From the NCBI GenBank assembly GCA_040879165.1, contig JBBDKV010000002.1, positions 1 to 51,248 of the forward strand: a stretch of DNA of 51,248 bases. The letters are read 5' to 3'. Shown one piece after another: positions 1 to 9,285 of the stretch (positions are counted from its first letter, which is position 1; each line of letters opens with the position of its first letter). Origin of the DNA: JBBDKV01 sp040879165. GTDB lineage: Bacteria; Patescibacteriota; Microgenomatia; UBA1400; PJMF01. Position numbers and translations under genes: made by a program. A model generated the notes under the pieces. The model was not told the DNA's origin, ran no database searches, and was given only the letters and a program-made list of their open reading frames with translations.

Positions 1-1
1 G

Positions 2-154
2 GATCTGAGCAAAATCAATGCCGCCGACTTAACACCACATGACAAAAAGCAGCTGGCTGCCAAACTGCGACGCCGCATGAAGCAAGCAGCAAATGATCTG
101 GATTATGAGCTGGCAGCAATCTTGCGGGATCACATTGACACACTCGAAAAATAA
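2..154 (+). CDS. uvrB: UvrB, C-terminal end (partial)
   Basis: This is the last 50 codons of an ORF that enters from the left edge and stops with TAA at 152-154. The peptide contains the pattern of the UVR domain at the UvrB C-terminus: LTPHDKKQLAAKLRRRMKQA, followed by an acidic helix ending in LRDHIDTLEK. That domain binds the matching UVR domain of UvrC. uvrA follows at once and uvrC lies 5 kb downstream, which supports UvrB over other UVR-domain proteins such as McsA or ClpC. Only the tail is visible, so the helicase core cannot be checked. Confidence 0.8.
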   Translation, partial: DLSKINAADLTPHDKKQLAAKLRRRMKQAANDLDYELAAILRDHIDTLEK

Positions 155-231
155 CCGAATCCGCGTTATACTACAGACTTACTTTTTTTATATTCTACTT
201 GGCACTCCAGGCTGTCAGAAAGTACGCTAGC

Positions 232-3195
232 ATGTCAGAAGCAACCAGCATTCGCATTAGCGGTGCACGAGAGCACAATCTACAAAACATCAACCTTGAA
301 ATCCCAAAGAACAAATTGATTGTTTTTACCGGTCTTTCAGGTAGTGGCAAGAGCTCACTGGCTTTTGACACGCTGTATGCTGAGGGACAGCGTCGCTACG
401 TTGAAAGTCTTAGCTCGTATGCGCGACAATTCTTGGGCATCATGAGAAAGCCGGACGTCGACCATATAGATGGACTATCTCCTGCAATTTCTATTGATCA
501 AAAAACGACCTCGCACAATCCACGCTCAACTGTAGGTACCATTACCGAAATTTATGATTATCTGCGCCTACTTTTTGCCCGAATTGGCACCCAGTACTGC
601 CCAGACTGTAACGTGCCAGTCACCACACAGACAGTAGATGAAATTAGCACTCGCATTATAACCGAGCTCAAGCGGCGTACAGCTACAACGCCAGTTCGAT
701 TCATGATATTAGCACCTGTTGTCCAACAAAGAAAAGGTGAATTTCAAGGATTATTTGAGAACATTCAAAAAAAAGGCTACTCGAGGGTGCGAATTGATCG
801 AGAATTTTTTGATCTTGATGAAGACTTTAGTCTTATTAAAACCAACAAGCACGATATTGATGTCGTTATCGAACGATTAGTCATATCCAGCAAGCAACTC
901 AATTCTGATCTAGAGTTGAAAAACCTGCAAACTCGACTGGCGCAGTCAATTGAAGAAGCTCTGAAGCTTGCAGACGGTTTGGTGAGTATTGGCTATGTTT
1001 TGGATGATGGCTTAACCTTTCCTGAAAAACCAAAAACAGTTGAGCAAGAAATCTATAGTGAAAAATTGGCTTGTAATAATTGCGGTCGCTCATTTTCTGA
1101 ACTAGAACCCAGGCTCTTTTCGTTTAACTCACCCCAAGGTGCCTGTCCAGATTGCAATGGACTCGGCTCGTTACTCAAAATTGATGAACAAAAAATTATT
1201 GCACCCAGCTTAACTCTGAGCGAAGGCGCTGTTATACCTTTTGCACGGGTGCTCAGCAATGATTCCTGGTGGGCGAGACTTGTTCGTACCGTTGTCGAAG
1301 AGGAGAGGGTGGATTTTCGCAAAACAGCGTATCGAGATATGCCAGAATCGGTCCAACAACTCTTACTCTACGGATCGGATAAAATTTACACAGTACACGG
1401 TGAAAATAGATTTGGCAGGGAAACCAGCATCGAAGAGCAGTTTGAGGGATTTATTCGTAATTTAGAACGAAGATATTCAGAAACAGAGTCAAGCTTCATG
1501 CAAAAAGAAATTGAGCAGTTTATGAATAGACAAATTTGCCCATTGTGCAACGGCGCAAGACTGAAGGACGAGGCGCTTAGTGTGCAAGTTCTAGAAAAAA
1601 ATATTGCACAAGTCACCGAAATGTCAATTGATGCAGCGCATTCCTGGGCTACTTCTCTAGAGAAAAGTGACACTATTTCCCAGAAAAGTGGTCAAATTGC
1701 TGCCCCAATTCTGAAAGAAATTTTGGCACGACTAGCGTTTCTAACTTCAGTAGGGCTTGATTATCTAACCTTACATCGTGAAGCTGCAACACTGGCAGGA
1801 GGCGAAGCACAGCGAATTCGTCTTGCTTCACAAATTGGAACTGGACTGACTGGTGTGTTATATATTCTCGATGAGCCCACAATTGGACTACATCAAAGGG
1901 ATAATAAGCGATTAATCGAAACACTGCAAAACTTGCAACAAAAAGGTAATACCGTCATCGTTGTTGAACACGATCGAGATATCATGCTGGCAGCAGATCA
2001 CATTGTAGATTTTGGTCCTAGAGCTGGAAAATTTGGCGGAGAAATTGTGGCTCAAGGAACCCACGCTGAAATTACAAAGGCTCAGCAGTCGTTAACTGGC
2101 AAATATTTGAAACGCGTCAAAGATGTTCACCGCACGAGCAACACTCAGACTCAGTACGCTGATCTAGACGCAATCCACTCAGCTGAAAGTATTAGAATCA
2201 ACGGAGCATCACATCATAATTTGCAATCAATAGACGTGGACTTTCCGCTCGGAAAGTTAGTCTGCATCACTGGTATTTCTGGTTCTGGAAAATCAACATT
2301 ATTGCACGATACGCTGTATTATCATTTGGCGCAGCACTTGCAGCACAAAACAGATCGTACGGCAGGAATTGTTGATACAATTATGATTCCCGATACAGTA
2401 CGGCGCGTCACGCTGATTGATCAAAGTCCTATCGGCAAGACACCACGCTCAAATCCTGCAACCTACACCAAGGCCTTTGACTATATCAGAACACTGTTTG
2501 CCTCAACACAAGACGCCCGTATTCGAGGATATAAGGCGGGTCGCTTTAGCTTTAATGTCAAAGGTGGTCGCTGCGAAGCTTGTCAGGGTGACGGTCAACT
2601 AAAAATAGAAATGCAATTTCTACCAGACGTCTATGTAACCTGTGATGTGTGTAATGGCAAGCGATACAATCAAGAAACCTTGGAAGTGCAGTATAAAGGT
2701 AAAAATATTTCAGAGATTCTTGCCATGACAGTAGACGAAGCAGCTGAATTCTTTGGTGCTGCTTCAGCGCTGGCTCGAAAAATAAAAACACTCCAAGAAG
2801 TCGGACTCGGCTACGTGCAGCTTGGTCAACCAGCGCCAACACTCAGTGGGGGAGAAGCACAGCGGGTTAAACTTGCTAAGGAGTTATCAACGCGCACGCC
2901 AGAGCATGTCATATATTTGCTTGATGAACCAACGACTGGCCTTCATTTTGAAGACGTCCAGAAACTACTCAATGTCCTTGATGAATTAGTCAAACAAGAC
3001 AACTCTGTAATTTTGATTGAACATAACTTAGATATTATTAAAAATGCAGACTGGATTATAGATTTAGGCCCAGAAGGCGGTGAAAAGGGTGGAGAACTAG
3101 TAGCTGTGGGCACACCACAGCAAGTGGCGCAGGAGAAGCGTTCGTTTACAGGACAGTATCTGCTTGAAGAATTAGAGCAAACACGCGCAGTCTGA
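232..3195 (+). CDS. uvrA: UvrA, excinuclease ABC subunit A
   Basis: UvrA is the damage-sensing ABC ATPase of nucleotide excision repair and loads UvrB on DNA. The protein has about 987 residues, normal for the family. It has two ABC modules: the first Walker A (GLSGSGKSS) near residue 34 and the second (GISGSGKST) near 680. It has two signature motifs (LAGGEAQRIRLA and LSGGEAQRVKLA) and zinc-finger cysteine pairs (CNNC/CPDC, and CEAC/CDVC in the second half). I chose ATG 232 because the family usually starts a few residues before the SIRISGAREHNL motif. An in-frame TTG at 199 would add 11 residues. It sits between uvrB and a transglutaminase gene 12 nt downstream. Confidence 0.97.
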   Translation: MSEATSIRISGAREHNLQNINLEIPKNKLIVFTGLSGSGKSSLAFDTLYAEGQRRYVESLSSYARQFLGIMRKPDVDHIDGLSPAISIDQKTTSHNPRSTVGTITEIYDYLRLLFARIGTQYCPDCNVPVTTQTVDEISTRIITELKRRTATTPVRFMILAPVVQQRKGEFQGLFENIQKKGYSRVRIDREFFDLDEDFSLIKTNKHDIDVVIERLVISSKQLNSDLELKNLQTRLAQSIEEALKLADGLVSIGYVLDDGLTFPEKPKTVEQEIYSEKLACNNCGRSFSELEPRLFSFNSPQGACPDCNGLGSLLKIDEQKIIAPSLTLSEGAVIPFARVLSNDSWWARLVRTVVEEERVDFRKTAYRDMPESVQQLLLYGSDKIYTVHGENRFGRETSIEEQFEGFIRNLERRYSETESSFMQKEIEQFMNRQICPLCNGARLKDEALSVQVLEKNIAQVTEMSIDAAHSWATSLEKSDTISQKSGQIAAPILKEILARLAFLTSVGLDYLTLHREAATLAGGEAQRIRLASQIGTGLTGVLYILDEPTIGLHQRDNKRLIETLQNLQQKGNTVIVVEHDRDIMLAADHIVDFGPRAGKFGGEIVAQGTHAEITKAQQSLTGKYLKRVKDVHRTSNTQTQYADLDAIHSAESIRINGASHHNLQSIDVDFPLGKLVCITGISGSGKSTLLHDTLYYHLAQHLQHKTDRTAGIVDTIMIPDTVRRVTLIDQSPIGKTPRSNPATYTKAFDYIRTLFASTQDARIRGYKAGRFSFNVKGGRCEACQGDGQLKIEMQFLPDVYVTCDVCNGKRYNQETLEVQYKGKNISEILAMTVDEAAEFFGAASALARKIKTLQEVGLGYVQLGQPAPTLSGGEAQRVKLAKELSTRTPEHVIYLLDEPTTGLHFEDVQKLLNVLDELVKQDNSVILIEHNLDIIKNADWIIDLGPEGGEKGGELVAVGTPQQVAQEKRSFTGQYLLEELEQTRAV

Positions 3196-3207
3196 TAAAC
3201 TGATACT

Positions 3208-5139
3208 ATGCATTTTAATGTACCAGCACTAACAAGAGCTCAACAGACAATCCTTGGCATGTTGCTTGTTGTGGGGTTGATCGCCATTGGCTTGGTGATT
3301 GCCACGCCTGCTGCTGCCCAGGAACAGCCGCCTTTTGAAGTTGATTTGGCTACAACCTACCGAGTAGGAACTGATTCTCAAACACAAGTAGAGCACCGTT
3401 TTATCATCACCAACACAACGCCCACCCAGTACCTCACCGAATATGGACTGCGTGTTCACTTTAGCGACCTCAGTCAGGTACAAGTACTCAGCGGGGCACA
3501 ACAGCTAGAGTTCTCACTCCTTCCTGATGAAGCAAGTACAGAAATCAGAATAGTCTTTCCTGATCAAATTGTTGGACAAAACAACCAACGAGAGTTTGCT
3601 ATTCGCTACACAACAGGCACCATCGCTACCGCCGCTGGCAAAGTACTTGAAGTACAAATTCCTCAGATTCGCAGCAATGAGAGTTATTCACAAAACTCAA
3701 TACTACTCTATACGCCGCTGCAATATGGCAGAGCAACCAGGGTTACTCCTGACCCAAGCACTGTTGTTGTTCAAGATCAAGAAATCCTCACCACATTTTC
3801 AGAAGATGCTACTGAATCAATTTCAGCATTATTTGGTGAGCAGCAAATCTTCAATCTAACCCTTCGCTACAACTTGGAGAATAATAGTAGTAATCCAGGC
3901 TTAGCCCAAATTGCACTACCTCCAGATACTAGCTATCAAAGAATGCACTACCACTCACTAGAACCATATGCTCAAGAAATAAAAGTAGACGAAGATGGGA
4001 ACTGGATAGCCACCTACGCTCTAGCCCCACATTCAGCCACGACCGTTCACCTAACAGCCTCGGTGCGCGTTTCGCTTGAGCCACAATCCAACATACCCGT
4101 AATTCCACCTGGCGCGCAGCATACTGAGCCAAAGCGATACTGGGATAGCGACCACTCCCGCATCAAAAAGCTGGCAGCCGAACACAACTCTCTGCGCGCC
4201 AGCTATGACTTCGTGGTCTCCCAGCTGCAATACGACTACACAAGCCTGAATCAAAACGGTATTACTCAGCGACTTGGGTCAGTTGGTGCCCTTGACAGAC
4301 CCGAGCTCGCAGTCTGTCAAGAATTCACAGACGTTTTTATAGCTCTTGCCCGCGCCCAAGGAGTATCGGCGCGTCGATTAACTGGCTTTGCGTACACTGA
4401 AAATGCCACACAACGACCAGTCAATTTTGACCAGGACGTGTTACATGCCTGGCCTGAGTACTACGACACAGAACTGAATGTCTGGAAACAAGTAGATCCA
4501 ACCTGGGAACATACTACTGGTGGCATCGACTATTTTGACCAATTTGACCTCAACCACATCGTATTCGCCATAAATGGTGAGTCTAGTACAGCGCCGTATC
4601 CTGCCGGTTCATACAAGACAGACGAAAATGACAGTAAGGATATTGAGATTGGCTTCGCCGACACCTTTCCCAATCCAGCATTTCTCGCCGCTGCAAATAT
4701 TGTGCCGTATGAAGTCTTCGGAAGAGCGGTACCAGGCAGATATATCGTACGAATTGAAAACCAAACTGGCTTGGCATGGTATGATCAACGTTTAGAGCTC
4801 CAAACAACAACTGACAGTACAGTTGAGCCAAGATCAATTACCGTATCGCAATTATTGCCGTACCAAACAGTCGAGATACCAGTTCAAATCATCGATACTC
4901 AATTGACAGCCTGGCAGTTTCAAACACCGAGCACACTCAAGTATCAATTACACTCACCTAATGACGAATCAGCACTCCTCGAAGACAGCTTCGAAATCAC
5001 AGCCGGACACAGGTACTTCAAAACAATCTCTGAAGACAGCGTCGCGCTTCTCTTGGGCGGCCTCATTATCTTCGGTACCTTTGGAACCGGGGGTCTACTG
5101 GTTTTTAGACAGCAACGAAAACGTACTCTACGTCGGTAA
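3208..5139 (+). CDS. Secreted, membrane-anchored transglutaminase-like protein
   Basis: The 643-residue protein has an N-terminal hydrophobic segment (about residues 15-37, ending in ATPAAAQ), which is a probable signal peptide. A long beta-rich extracellular region follows, then a transglutaminase-like core at about 350-460. The catalytic triad is visible as Cys in LAVCQEFTDVF, His in LHAWPEYY and Asp in QVDPTWEH. The C-terminus has one membrane helix (LLLGGLIIFGTFGTGGLLVF) and a basic tail, so the enzyme should face outward, anchored at its C-terminus. The substrate is unknown; cell-surface proteins or peptidoglycan peptides are possible. The last 179 nt overlap uvrC in another frame. Confidence 0.85.
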   Translation: MHFNVPALTRAQQTILGMLLVVGLIAIGLVIATPAAAQEQPPFEVDLATTYRVGTDSQTQVEHRFIITNTTPTQYLTEYGLRVHFSDLSQVQVLSGAQQLEFSLLPDEASTEIRIVFPDQIVGQNNQREFAIRYTTGTIATAAGKVLEVQIPQIRSNESYSQNSILLYTPLQYGRATRVTPDPSTVVVQDQEILTTFSEDATESISALFGEQQIFNLTLRYNLENNSSNPGLAQIALPPDTSYQRMHYHSLEPYAQEIKVDEDGNWIATYALAPHSATTVHLTASVRVSLEPQSNIPVIPPGAQHTEPKRYWDSDHSRIKKLAAEHNSLRASYDFVVSQLQYDYTSLNQNGITQRLGSVGALDRPELAVCQEFTDVFIALARAQGVSARRLTGFAYTENATQRPVNFDQDVLHAWPEYYDTELNVWKQVDPTWEHTTGGIDYFDQFDLNHIVFAINGESSTAPYPAGSYKTDENDSKDIEIGFADTFPNPAFLAAANIVPYEVFGRAVPGRYIVRIENQTGLAWYDQRLELQTTTDSTVEPRSITVSQLLPYQTVEIPVQIIDTQLTAWQFQTPSTLKYQLHSPNDESALLEDSFEITAGHRYFKTISEDSVALLLGGLIIFGTFGTGGLLVFRQQRKRTLRR

Positions 5140-6400
5140 AGCTAAAAGTCTTAAAAAACGGTTGACTAGTTACACCCAGGTCAACCGCTTGCCAGAGCGC
5201 ACCAAACAATTGGTTAAAACCGCAAGCGCATTTAAATACCAAACTCTCAGCAGTGAACTTGAAGCTCTCCTTGTCGAAGCAGAACTGATTCGAACCTATT
5301 TGCCTCCCTACAATATTCTGCTTAAAGACGATAAAAGTCCTATTTATGTTCATGTCACTCGGGAAACCTTTCCTCGTGTCACAATGGTCAGAAAAAAAGA
5401 AATTATTACACAACAACTTAAAGGCACTATTCTTGGGCCATTTCAAAGCGCCTACAAACTGCGGGAGGTGCTTCGACTCGCCCGTGATATTTTTCCCTGG
5501 TGCAATCAACGGGGCAACGCTGCAACTGCCGACCAAAAACCCTGTTTTTATTATCATATTGGACTCTGCCCAGGTGCTTGTATTGGTGACATTTCAGCGA
5601 AAGACTATCAGGAAAATAGTACTCAATTAGTAGCATTTCTCAAAGGTAAAACCAAACAAGTCAGTCGCGACTTGTCCGCAAAAATGAAGGAAGCAGCTGA
5701 AACAGAGCGGTTTGAAGATGCAGCAGAACTGCGCGATCAGTTTCAACTCATTACCGAAGTTACACAGCCCACCTACCGTCTCAAGCCAGACTTACTCCTC
5801 GGCACCTCACTTTCTTCAAATGCCGCTAAGGATCAGTTACTACACCTTCGCCGCCTACTTCACACGTACGCTGGTCTCAGCAATCAAGCATCTTTATACC
5901 GCATTGAAGGCTATGATGTCAGCAATTTACAGGGGCAACTAGCGGCCGTAGGCATGGTAGTCTTTACCCAAGGCGATCCAGATTCGAGTCAATATCGCCT
6001 GTTCAATATTAAAACTCTAGATACCCCAAATGATTACCACATGCTCAAAGAAGCCCTGCAACGTCGCCAAAATCACCCTGAATGGACGCGACCCCATCTG
6101 GTGGTTATTGATGGGGGCAAAGGTCAGTTACGGGCAGCTTTGAGTGTTTGGCATTGGCAAACGCCAGTCATTAGCATTGCGAAGCGGCCAGATAGACTCA
6201 TCGTGCCCATTTTTGATCCCAAGCAATCTACGCATTCAATCGACTTGGAACAACCAACCCGCAAGGCAATCTCGTACCATGAATTAAAGTTGCCGGAAAA
6301 TCACCCGGCATTGCGCCTTGTGCAGCGAATTCGTGATGAATCTCACCGCTTTTCCAAAAAACAGTTTACCAGGCGTAAAGAAAAGCAGCTATTGGAGTAA
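4961..6400 (+). CDS. uvrC: UvrC, excinuclease ABC subunit C, lacking the C-terminal HhH region
   Basis: UvrC makes both incisions of nucleotide excision repair. The GIY-YIG nuclease domain starts near residue 42 (EPGVYWFLD, then VLYVGKAKSLKKRL). A cysteine cluster follows, then a UVR domain near 240-265, then the RNase H-like half with EGYDVSNLQG, VVIDGGKGQL and RDESHRF. The usual length is about 600 residues; this protein ends at 479 right after RDESHRF, so the tandem helix-hairpin-helix DNA-binding region is missing. ATG 4961 is the only ATG before the GIY-YIG domain, so the gene overlaps the transglutaminase gene by 179 nt. The first 40 residues are Ser/Thr/Lys-rich and probably disordered. 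Confidence 0.93.
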   Translation: MTNQHSSKTASKSQPDTGTSKQSLKTASRFSWAASLSSVPLEPGVYWFLDSNENVLYVGKAKSLKKRLTSYTQVNRLPERTKQLVKTASAFKYQTLSSELEALLVEAELIRTYLPPYNILLKDDKSPIYVHVTRETFPRVTMVRKKEIITQQLKGTILGPFQSAYKLREVLRLARDIFPWCNQRGNAATADQKPCFYYHIGLCPGACIGDISAKDYQENSTQLVAFLKGKTKQVSRDLSAKMKEAAETERFEDAAELRDQFQLITEVTQPTYRLKPDLLLGTSLSSNAAKDQLLHLRRLLHTYAGLSNQASLYRIEGYDVSNLQGQLAAVGMVVFTQGDPDSSQYRLFNIKTLDTPNDYHMLKEALQRRQNHPEWTRPHLVVIDGGKGQLRAALSVWHWQTPVISIAKRPDRLIVPIFDPKQSTHSIDLEQPTRKAISYHELKLPENHPALRLVQRIRDESHRFSKKQFTRRKEKQLLE

Positions 6401-6405
6401 TCTCT

Positions 6406-6468
6406 TCAATAATTCTCCTGTAGTTCGCCAATAATTCGCTGGTAGTTCACCCGTAGTTCACCTACAGA
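6406..6468. repeat. Short degenerate tandem repeats after uvrC
   Basis: The gap between uvrC and the next gene holds repeated words of the form TAGTTCRCC and AATAATTC, alternating over about 60 nt. The outer words CTGTAG (6418-6423) and CTACAG (6462-6467) are complementary, so a weak stem is possible. There is no T-run typical of an intrinsic terminator. The function is unknown. Confidence 0.4.
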
Positions 6469-6506
6469 AAAACCGCATGATACTATTGAGCTAGGATTTA
6501 ACTGCC

Positions 6507-6863
6507 ATGCTCAGACCAGTCATTCGCTCAGCAGCCACGTTAGGAATTCTGTGGTACTTCATACCAACGGTCTATTTTTTGAATTGGGTAGCAGTAGTAT
6601 TGGCCAGCGTTACACTTGCCATTGCCTTTGGCTTAATTAAACCAATCCTTCAAGTTATTTTACTTCCAATTAACTTTGTCACCTTTGGTCTAGCAAATCT
6701 AGTAATGGTAGTTAGCCTCCTGTGGCTCGTACAGTATCTTGTGCCTGGATTTAGTATCCAGCCAGTGATTGTGTTTGGCATCGCACTCAATCATTTTTTT
6801 ACCTTAGTCTTTATCTCAGCTGTAATTAGCTTGATATCTGGATTTTTGCGCTGGCTCATTTAA
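6507..6863 (+). CDS. Phage holin family 4 (YvlD-like) membrane protein
   Basis: This is a 118-residue, almost wholly hydrophobic protein with four predicted membrane helices. It has the typical glycine/proline break (FGLIKPILQVILLPINFVTFG) of the small PF04020-type family once named phage holin IV or YvlD. Members are usually chromosomal and of unknown role; a lysis function should not be assumed. A TACTAT-like -10 box (about 6480-6485) lies upstream. It precedes the 7TM gene and may be transcribed with it. Confidence 0.7.
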   Translation: MLRPVIRSAATLGILWYFIPTVYFLNWVAVVLASVTLAIAFGLIKPILQVILLPINFVTFGLANLVMVVSLLWLVQYLVPGFSIQPVIVFGIALNHFFTLVFISAVISLISGFLRWLI

Positions 6864-6922
6864 TGCCTCTTGCTCAAACTAGTCAAGAGAGGGCGAAGGC
6901 TGCACATTTTAACAATACAGGT

Positions 6923-6928
6923 TATAAT
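6923..6928 (+). promoter_or_regulatory. -10 box of the 7TM gene (leaderless type)
   Basis: A perfect TATAAT ends 7 nt before ATG 6936, so transcription should begin at or next to the start codon. No good -35 box is seen. This supports ATG 6936 over the in-frame upstream start near 6870. Confidence 0.55.
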
Positions 6929-6935
6929 ATTTTCC

Positions 6936-7904
6936 ATGATTACACGCCGCTTACTGATTTTACTGATTATTTTGCTCGGAACATTTGTGATAACTGCGCT
7001 TCCCAGTGCTCGAACACAATTTAGCTTTGCTCAAGACACTGAGGTTGTTACTGGCGAAGTCGATCTGGAAGCGGAGGAGGATGCCACAGACTCGGCTGAA
7101 GAAGCCACTGAAAGTGCCAGCACAGCGACACGTTCGGCAGAGGTTCAACAGCGAGTTGAAGAGAGAAGAGAGCAAGACATTACCACCAGCGGTGGCTCTG
7201 AGAGTCGGCTAGTGATGTTCCTAAACGAAAATCCACCCGATCCCTTAAGCTGGAATAACTTCATTCAACACGGCGTTCGCTACGCCATTTCCCAAGGTGT
7301 CTCGCCCAACACTATTGTGTTGGTTTTACTTTTTCCACTGATCGCATCCCTGATCGCTGCCTCACGACACGTCATTGGACTCCGAGGGTTTGGTATTTAC
7401 ATTCCCGCAGTCCTTTCCGTCGCCCTGGTAGCGACCGGAATCTGGGAAGGTCTGATGATTTTCTTGGCAATTGTGGGCACTTCACTCCTGGCCAGTCGGA
7501 TCGTGCTCAAAATGAAGCTGTCGTACTTACCAAGAACAGCGCTCCTGCTCTGGATGATCTCACTCGGTATTCTTGGCACGTTCTTTATCGCTCCAAGCTT
7601 AGGCTTAGTCAATCTCTTAACCGTAAATATTTTCCCAATTTTGATTCTCGTCCTATTGGCTGAAAACTTCCTCGATGCCCAAACTCGCACCAAACAACTT
7701 GAGGCGCTTGCCATTACCATCGAAACACTAGTCTTGGCTGCTATTTGTGGTCTACTGCTGCAATGGGAGCCAATGCATCGGTTGTCACTGGTCGAGCCAG
7801 AGTTGCTGCTCCTTGGCACTGCTGCTATTAACATCATTATTGGCAAGTTTGTCGGCCTTCGCCTGAGTGAGCGTTTCCGCTTTAGATCCATCATTGAAGA
7901 GTAA
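6936..7904 (+). CDS. 7TM membrane protein of the transglutaminase/ATP-grasp neighbourhood family
   Basis: The 322-residue protein has an N-terminal membrane segment or signal (about 5-28) and an acidic, Ala/Thr/Ser-rich linker. A C-terminal bundle of about seven hydrophobic helices starts near IVLVLLFPLIASLIAA. In this family (PF14402-type), 7TM domains are often fused to an inactive transglutaminase and encoded beside a RimK-like ATP-grasp ligase and a pepsin-like protease. Here the transglutaminase part is replaced by the short linker. The next gene, 22 nt away, is exactly the expected ATP-grasp/pepsin protein, which supports the assignment. A sensor or export role is only a guess. Confidence 0.7.
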   Translation: MITRRLLILLIILLGTFVITALPSARTQFSFAQDTEVVTGEVDLEAEEDATDSAEEATESASTATRSAEVQQRVEERREQDITTSGGSESRLVMFLNENPPDPLSWNNFIQHGVRYAISQGVSPNTIVLVLLFPLIASLIAASRHVIGLRGFGIYIPAVLSVALVATGIWEGLMIFLAIVGTSLLASRIVLKMKLSYLPRTALLLWMISLGILGTFFIAPSLGLVNLLTVNIFPILILVLLAENFLDAQTRTKQLEALAITIETLVLAAICGLLLQWEPMHRLSLVEPELLLLGTAAINIIIGKFVGLRLSERFRFRSIIEE

Positions 7905-7926
7905 TAGGTATCATGGGTACGTCGGT

Positions 7927-9213
7927 ATGTCAGTCAAACCATCGCATATTCTTGGCATGAACGCCCGCTATGGCTACACCAAGCTGAATCCAGCTAGTGC
8001 TCGTAAATATGGTTTTTCAAAATTACTGACCAAAGAGTTGCTCGAAGAAAACAAGATTGAAACCGCTCGCATCTACCACCTCTTTCATGCTCAACATGAC
8101 CTAGAAGAGGTCAACTGGGAAGCAATTCCCACTCCTTTTGTGATCAAACCGGTCAGCGGTAGCGCAGGCAAAGGCGTTGTGATTATCACCAAAAAAATTC
8201 CCAACAGGAACGCCTGGCTCAATCAAGACAATCAAGTTTTAACCGAGGAAGATATTGAGTTGCATATTAGCAACATTCTAGACGGCGAGTTTAGTACCTG
8301 GGGCAGTAACCATAAGGCTATTATCGAGGAGATGATTCCTTCACACCCCAGTTTGGCGAAATATTCCTACAAAGGCACTCCTGATATACGGGTGGTGATT
8401 TTCAATTCTGTACCAGTCATGGCAATGGCACGAATACCTACTCCTGAATCTGGCGGAAGAGCTAACTTAGATAAAGGTGCGATTGCGCTCGGTATTGATA
8501 TGGCTTCAGGAGTAACTACCTATGGATTACATGGCAAGTCTGACAAAATTACCCACTTTCCTGGAACAAAAAAGAAGATCAACGGCATTATCATTCCACA
8601 GTGGTCGCAATTACTGGAGACAGCGGTAACCGCCTCTGATGCTGCTGGTTTTGTATTTATGGGTGCCGACATGTTCATTCATCCTGAGCGCGGTCCAATG
8701 ATTGTTGAGCTGAATGGCTTTCCAGGCCTCTCTATTCAAATGGCCAATCGAGCAGGCCTCAAGCGTCGTCTTGAGCGGGTAGAAGGCATTGAAGTTCGCA
8801 ATCCGCAGCATGGCGTGAAAATCGCTCAAGCCCTCTTTGCCGAGAGTTTTGCTGATCAAATTCCAACTGATGATGTGAAACCAATTATCTCACTTCGTCC
8901 CAGTGTAGAAGTAGTCGGTGATGATAAAAAATCACATCAAGTACTAGCAGTAGTTGACACCAAAAGAGATCGCTCTATTATAAGCGAGGAGTTTGCTGAC
9001 GGCTTAGGTCTGGTTGACTTAGATGACCTGTTGTTTCGCCAACAAGAGGTTCTCGAGGGAAAGCTGCCAGTGGTAGGCGTATCGCTGAAGCTGAAAAACA
9101 AAAAGATCGACACAGCCATGATGGTCAGTAAGCGCCTCAACCGCACCAAGCACAAACTCGAGCTGGGCAAACGCGATATTCATGGCTTTTTAATTGGTCC
9201 GGATGTGGATTGA
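7927..9213 (+). CDS. ATP-grasp amide ligase (RimK-related) fused to a pepsin-like (DUF785) domain
   Basis: The 428-residue protein starts at ATG 7927, 22 nt after the 7TM stop. Residues 1 to about 310 match the alpha-L-glutamate-ligase-like ATP-grasp family: ILGMNARYGYTKLNPAS near the start, VIKPVSGSAGKGVVII as the ATP loop, and VELNGFPGLSIQ carrying the E-x-N metal ligands. The last ~110 residues match the small retropepsin-like family often encoded beside such ligases (DUF785): VVDTKRD in place of the usual D-T-G-A loop, and LGKRDIHGFLIGPDVD at the end. A ligase joined to a protease suggests building and trimming of the same peptide. The D-T-K loop is unusual, so protease activity is uncertain. 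Confidence 0.8.
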   Translation: MSVKPSHILGMNARYGYTKLNPASARKYGFSKLLTKELLEENKIETARIYHLFHAQHDLEEVNWEAIPTPFVIKPVSGSAGKGVVIITKKIPNRNAWLNQDNQVLTEEDIELHISNILDGEFSTWGSNHKAIIEEMIPSHPSLAKYSYKGTPDIRVVIFNSVPVMAMARIPTPESGGRANLDKGAIALGIDMASGVTTYGLHGKSDKITHFPGTKKKINGIIIPQWSQLLETAVTASDAAGFVFMGADMFIHPERGPMIVELNGFPGLSIQMANRAGLKRRLERVEGIEVRNPQHGVKIAQALFAESFADQIPTDDVKPIISLRPSVEVVGDDKKSHQVLAVVDTKRDRSIISEEFADGLGLVDLDDLLFRQQEVLEGKLPVVGVSLKLKNKKIDTAMMVSKRLNRTKHKLELGKRDIHGFLIGPDVD

Positions 9214-9285
9214 TGGAGCACAAAGACTAATGTACAACACAAAAACTAGGTAAGATGCATTGGCTCACTACGATGCACAGACTAC

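Noticed and set aside
6406..6468. Short repeats after uvrC as a CRISPR array
   Set aside because: Units are about 10-20 nt, degenerate and without unique spacers, and no cas gene is near. I saw no CRISPR array anywhere in the window.
6507..6863. Holin-like gene as a sign of a prophage
   Set aside because: No other phage gene is present, and this family is mostly chromosomal in bacteria.
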